DNA from: an uncultured Bacilli bacterium
Lineage (GTDB): Bacteria > Bacillota_I > Bacilli_A > RF39 > UBA660
Assembly (NCBI GenBank): GCA_948874605.1
Contig: CAQRXS010000074.1
Span: forward strand, 1 to 6,183
Length of the DNA: 6,183 bases
Direction of reading: 5' to 3'
This document shows, in pieces, positions 5,958-6,183 of the stretch. A program made the position numbers and the translations under genes. Each line of letters starts with the position of its first letter. Position 1 is the first letter of the stretch. The notes below the pieces were generated by a model, which was not told the DNA's origin, did no database searches, and worked only from the letters and a program-made list of their open reading frames with translations.

Positions 5958-6182
5958 ATGTATCCATATCAATATCCAAACTATAGAAACGCAAGTGGCG
6001 ATAGACAATTTGTATTTCCATTCCTAGTAGGAGCCTTGACGGGTGGAGCTGCAGTAGGACTTACAAGACCTAGACCAATCTATAATGTAGCTCCAAATCC
6101 TGGACCAGGACCTGGAATGCCGCCACCAAGACCAATGGGCCCTTATGGTAATTATTCTTATAGTTATTATTTTCCATACTAA
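5958..6182 (+). CDS. Small Tyr/Pro-rich protein with one hydrophobic segment, unknown function
   Basis: This complete gene of 74 residues ends in TAA at 6180-6182. It has three parts: a Tyr/Pro-rich head (MYPYQYPNY, 1-9), a hydrophobic Gly/Ala-rich stretch FVFPFLVGALTGGAAVGL (18-35) that could insert in the membrane, and a Pro/Gly-rich tail (PNPGPGPGMPPPRP, 46-59) closing with a Tyr-rich end (YSYSYYFPY, 66-74). In total 11 Tyr and 15 Pro occur in 74 residues. The central GALTGGAAVG resembles glycine-zipper segments of small membrane or coat proteins. Short Tyr/Pro/Gly-rich proteins of this look occur in Bacillota, some tied to spore coats or the cell surface, but I cannot assign a family. The very good ribosome binding site argues that it is really expressed. 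It lies 56 nt after the SDR gene and may have its own promoter. Confidence 0.7.
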   Translation: MYPYQYPNYRNASGDRQFVFPFLVGALTGGAAVGLTRPRPIYNVAPNPGPGPGMPPPRPMGPYGNYSYSYYFPY

Positions 6183-6183
6183 G

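Overview
The window is AT-rich, with strong AGGAGG-type ribosome binding sites, tight same-strand gene spacing and A/T-ending codons. This points to a low-GC Gram-positive bacterium (Bacillota, Bacilli/Erysipelotrichia-like, plausibly gut-associated). The genetic code looks standard: tryptophans are encoded by TGG and the one TGA in a real reading frame acts as a stop. Every gene I support is on the + strand. I see no tRNA, rRNA, CRISPR array, insertion sequence or phage gene.

Layout: (1) 1-1043 is the 3' part of a gene for a glycine-rich, probably surface-exposed protein. Its frame is open to the window edge, so its start and any signal or anchor are missing. A hairpin plus T-run terminator overlaps its stop codon. 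(2) 1044-1201 is an intergenic leader with candidate promoters and a cluster of TCTTA/TAAGA half-sites. (3) 1202-5901 is a tightly packed five-gene cluster, probably an operon: a MacB/LolD/BceA-type ABC ATPase; a two-FtsX-domain permease; a cytoplasmic transglutaminase-like Cys-His-Glu protein; a stand-alone TfoX N-terminal-domain protein; and a FabG-like short-chain dehydrogenase/reductase. (4) 5958-6182 is a complete 74-residue Tyr/Pro-rich protein with one hydrophobic Gly/Ala-rich segment, of unknown function.

The ATPase and permease should form one mechanotransmission-type transporter that uses ATP hydrolysis to work on lipids, peptides or lipoproteins at the membrane. Nothing in the sequence links the transglutaminase-like, TfoX-like and SDR proteins to that transporter except co-orientation and short gaps, so a shared pathway is only a hypothesis. 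The points most worth a second look are these: the ATPase and permease are in the same frame, separated by a single TGA plus one sense codon; the permease is compact and lacks the long coiled coil I associate with its relatives; the transglutaminase-like protein has a CPCH motif at its catalytic histidine; and the SDR lacks the ACP-docking arginines of E. coli FabG. No part of the window clearly shows a wholly new system.
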